From Erinaceus europaeus (lineage: Eukaryota > Chordata > Mammalia > Eulipotyphla > Erinaceidae), in NCBI RefSeq assembly GCF_950295315.1, contig NC_080164.1, forward strand, positions 111,806,447-111,870,446: DNA of 64,000 nucleotides. Direction: 5' to 3'. Numbering within the stretch: position 1 is the stretch's first letter; each line of letters opens with the position of its first letter. The translations under genes and the position numbers were made by a program. Positions 63,923 through 64,000 of this stretch are shown in pieces. The notes under the pieces are model-generated. The model made no database searches. It was not told where the DNA came from and was given only the letters and a program-made list of their open reading frames with translations.

Positions 63923-64000
63923 AGGGCCAGGCAGTGGCACAACTGGCTCAGCACACACATTAGCGTGCCTAAGAACCCAGGTTCAAAGTCCCTGGCCCCT
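63923..64000 (+). mobile_element. SINE-B, cut by the window end
   Basis: GGGCCAGGCAGTGGCACAAC head and AGGTTCAAAGTCCCTGG (B box with one inserted base). The rest lies beyond the window. Confidence 0.85.

Noticed and set aside
166..64000. tRNA genes suggested by A- and B-box matches
   Set aside because: All seen are heads of SINE-A, -B, -C or -D with CT-rich bodies and A-rich tails; none has a complete cloverleaf with acceptor-stem pairing that I could recognise.
1..64000. CRISPR array, bacterial operon, phage or plasmid system
   Set aside because: Base composition, SINE/LINE content, microsatellites and splice sites are those of a mammalian nuclear genome; no regularly spaced direct repeats with unique spacers are present.

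Overview
The window is vertebrate nuclear DNA: AT-rich, nearly gene-free and about two-thirds interspersed repeats. The repeat set points to a hedgehog (Erinaceidae, most likely Erinaceus). It has two very abundant tRNA-derived SINE families, which I believe correspond to the ERI-1/ERI-2 SINEs described from hedgehog, plus a lineage-specific LINE-1. No database could be searched, so the species call rests on recognising these repeats.

Repeat families as named in the entries. SINE-A: tRNA-like head with A box (TAGCGCAGCGGG) and B box (GGTTCGAGCC), a CT-rich body, and a tail of ACAACAATAA units ending GGGCAACAAAAGGGAATAAATAAA. SINE-B: a second tRNA-like head (GGTGGCGCACCTGGTTAAGC), a TCTCTCTG-rich body and a tail CTATCCAATAAATAAA. 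SINE-C: an older tRNA-like family, mostly seen inverted. SINE-D: a short (about 120 bp) tRNA-like family (GGTAGATAGCATAATGGTTA ... CCAGAGCTGAGCAGTGCTCTGG). L1-U: the 3' UTR of an older hedgehog L1 lineage, about 2 kb long, ending TATGGTTTTGTCAATGTTTCC-like and ATAAATAAA. It is scattered as 5'-truncated copies.

Layout. 1-9.4 kb: stacked L1-U copies, rearranged inverted L1 ORF2 pieces and SINEs. 9.4-12.6 kb: mostly unique DNA with the only good evidence for a host gene, an 84-nt minus-strand exon (10309-10392) and a phase-compatible second candidate (11974-12065). 12.6-15.1 kb: a 5'-inverted (twin-primed) L1 with a perfect 16-bp target-site duplication. 15-35 kb: SINEs in largely unique DNA, an LTR at 20.2-20.9 kb, and L1-U copies at 24.8, 29.4 and 32.2 kb. 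35.0-41.6 kb: an L1-U copy split by a young full-length L1 (35275-41120) with a 14-bp target-site duplication, an intact ORF1 and a disabled ORF2. 41.6-64 kb: SINEs, microsatellites, an antisense LTR (48.0-48.3 kb), an older L1 with its complete long 3' UTR (51.0-53.8 kb), a solo LTR (59.1-59.6 kb), and several about 200-bp L1-3'-end units that share nearly the same 5' boundary.

The window therefore looks like intronic DNA of a minus-strand gene. Nearly all L1-derived sequence lies on the plus strand, antisense to the inferred gene. That fits the known depletion of sense-oriented L1 in introns. I found no rRNA, bona fide tRNA, CRISPR or bacterial feature. Most long open frames are read-throughs of repeats.
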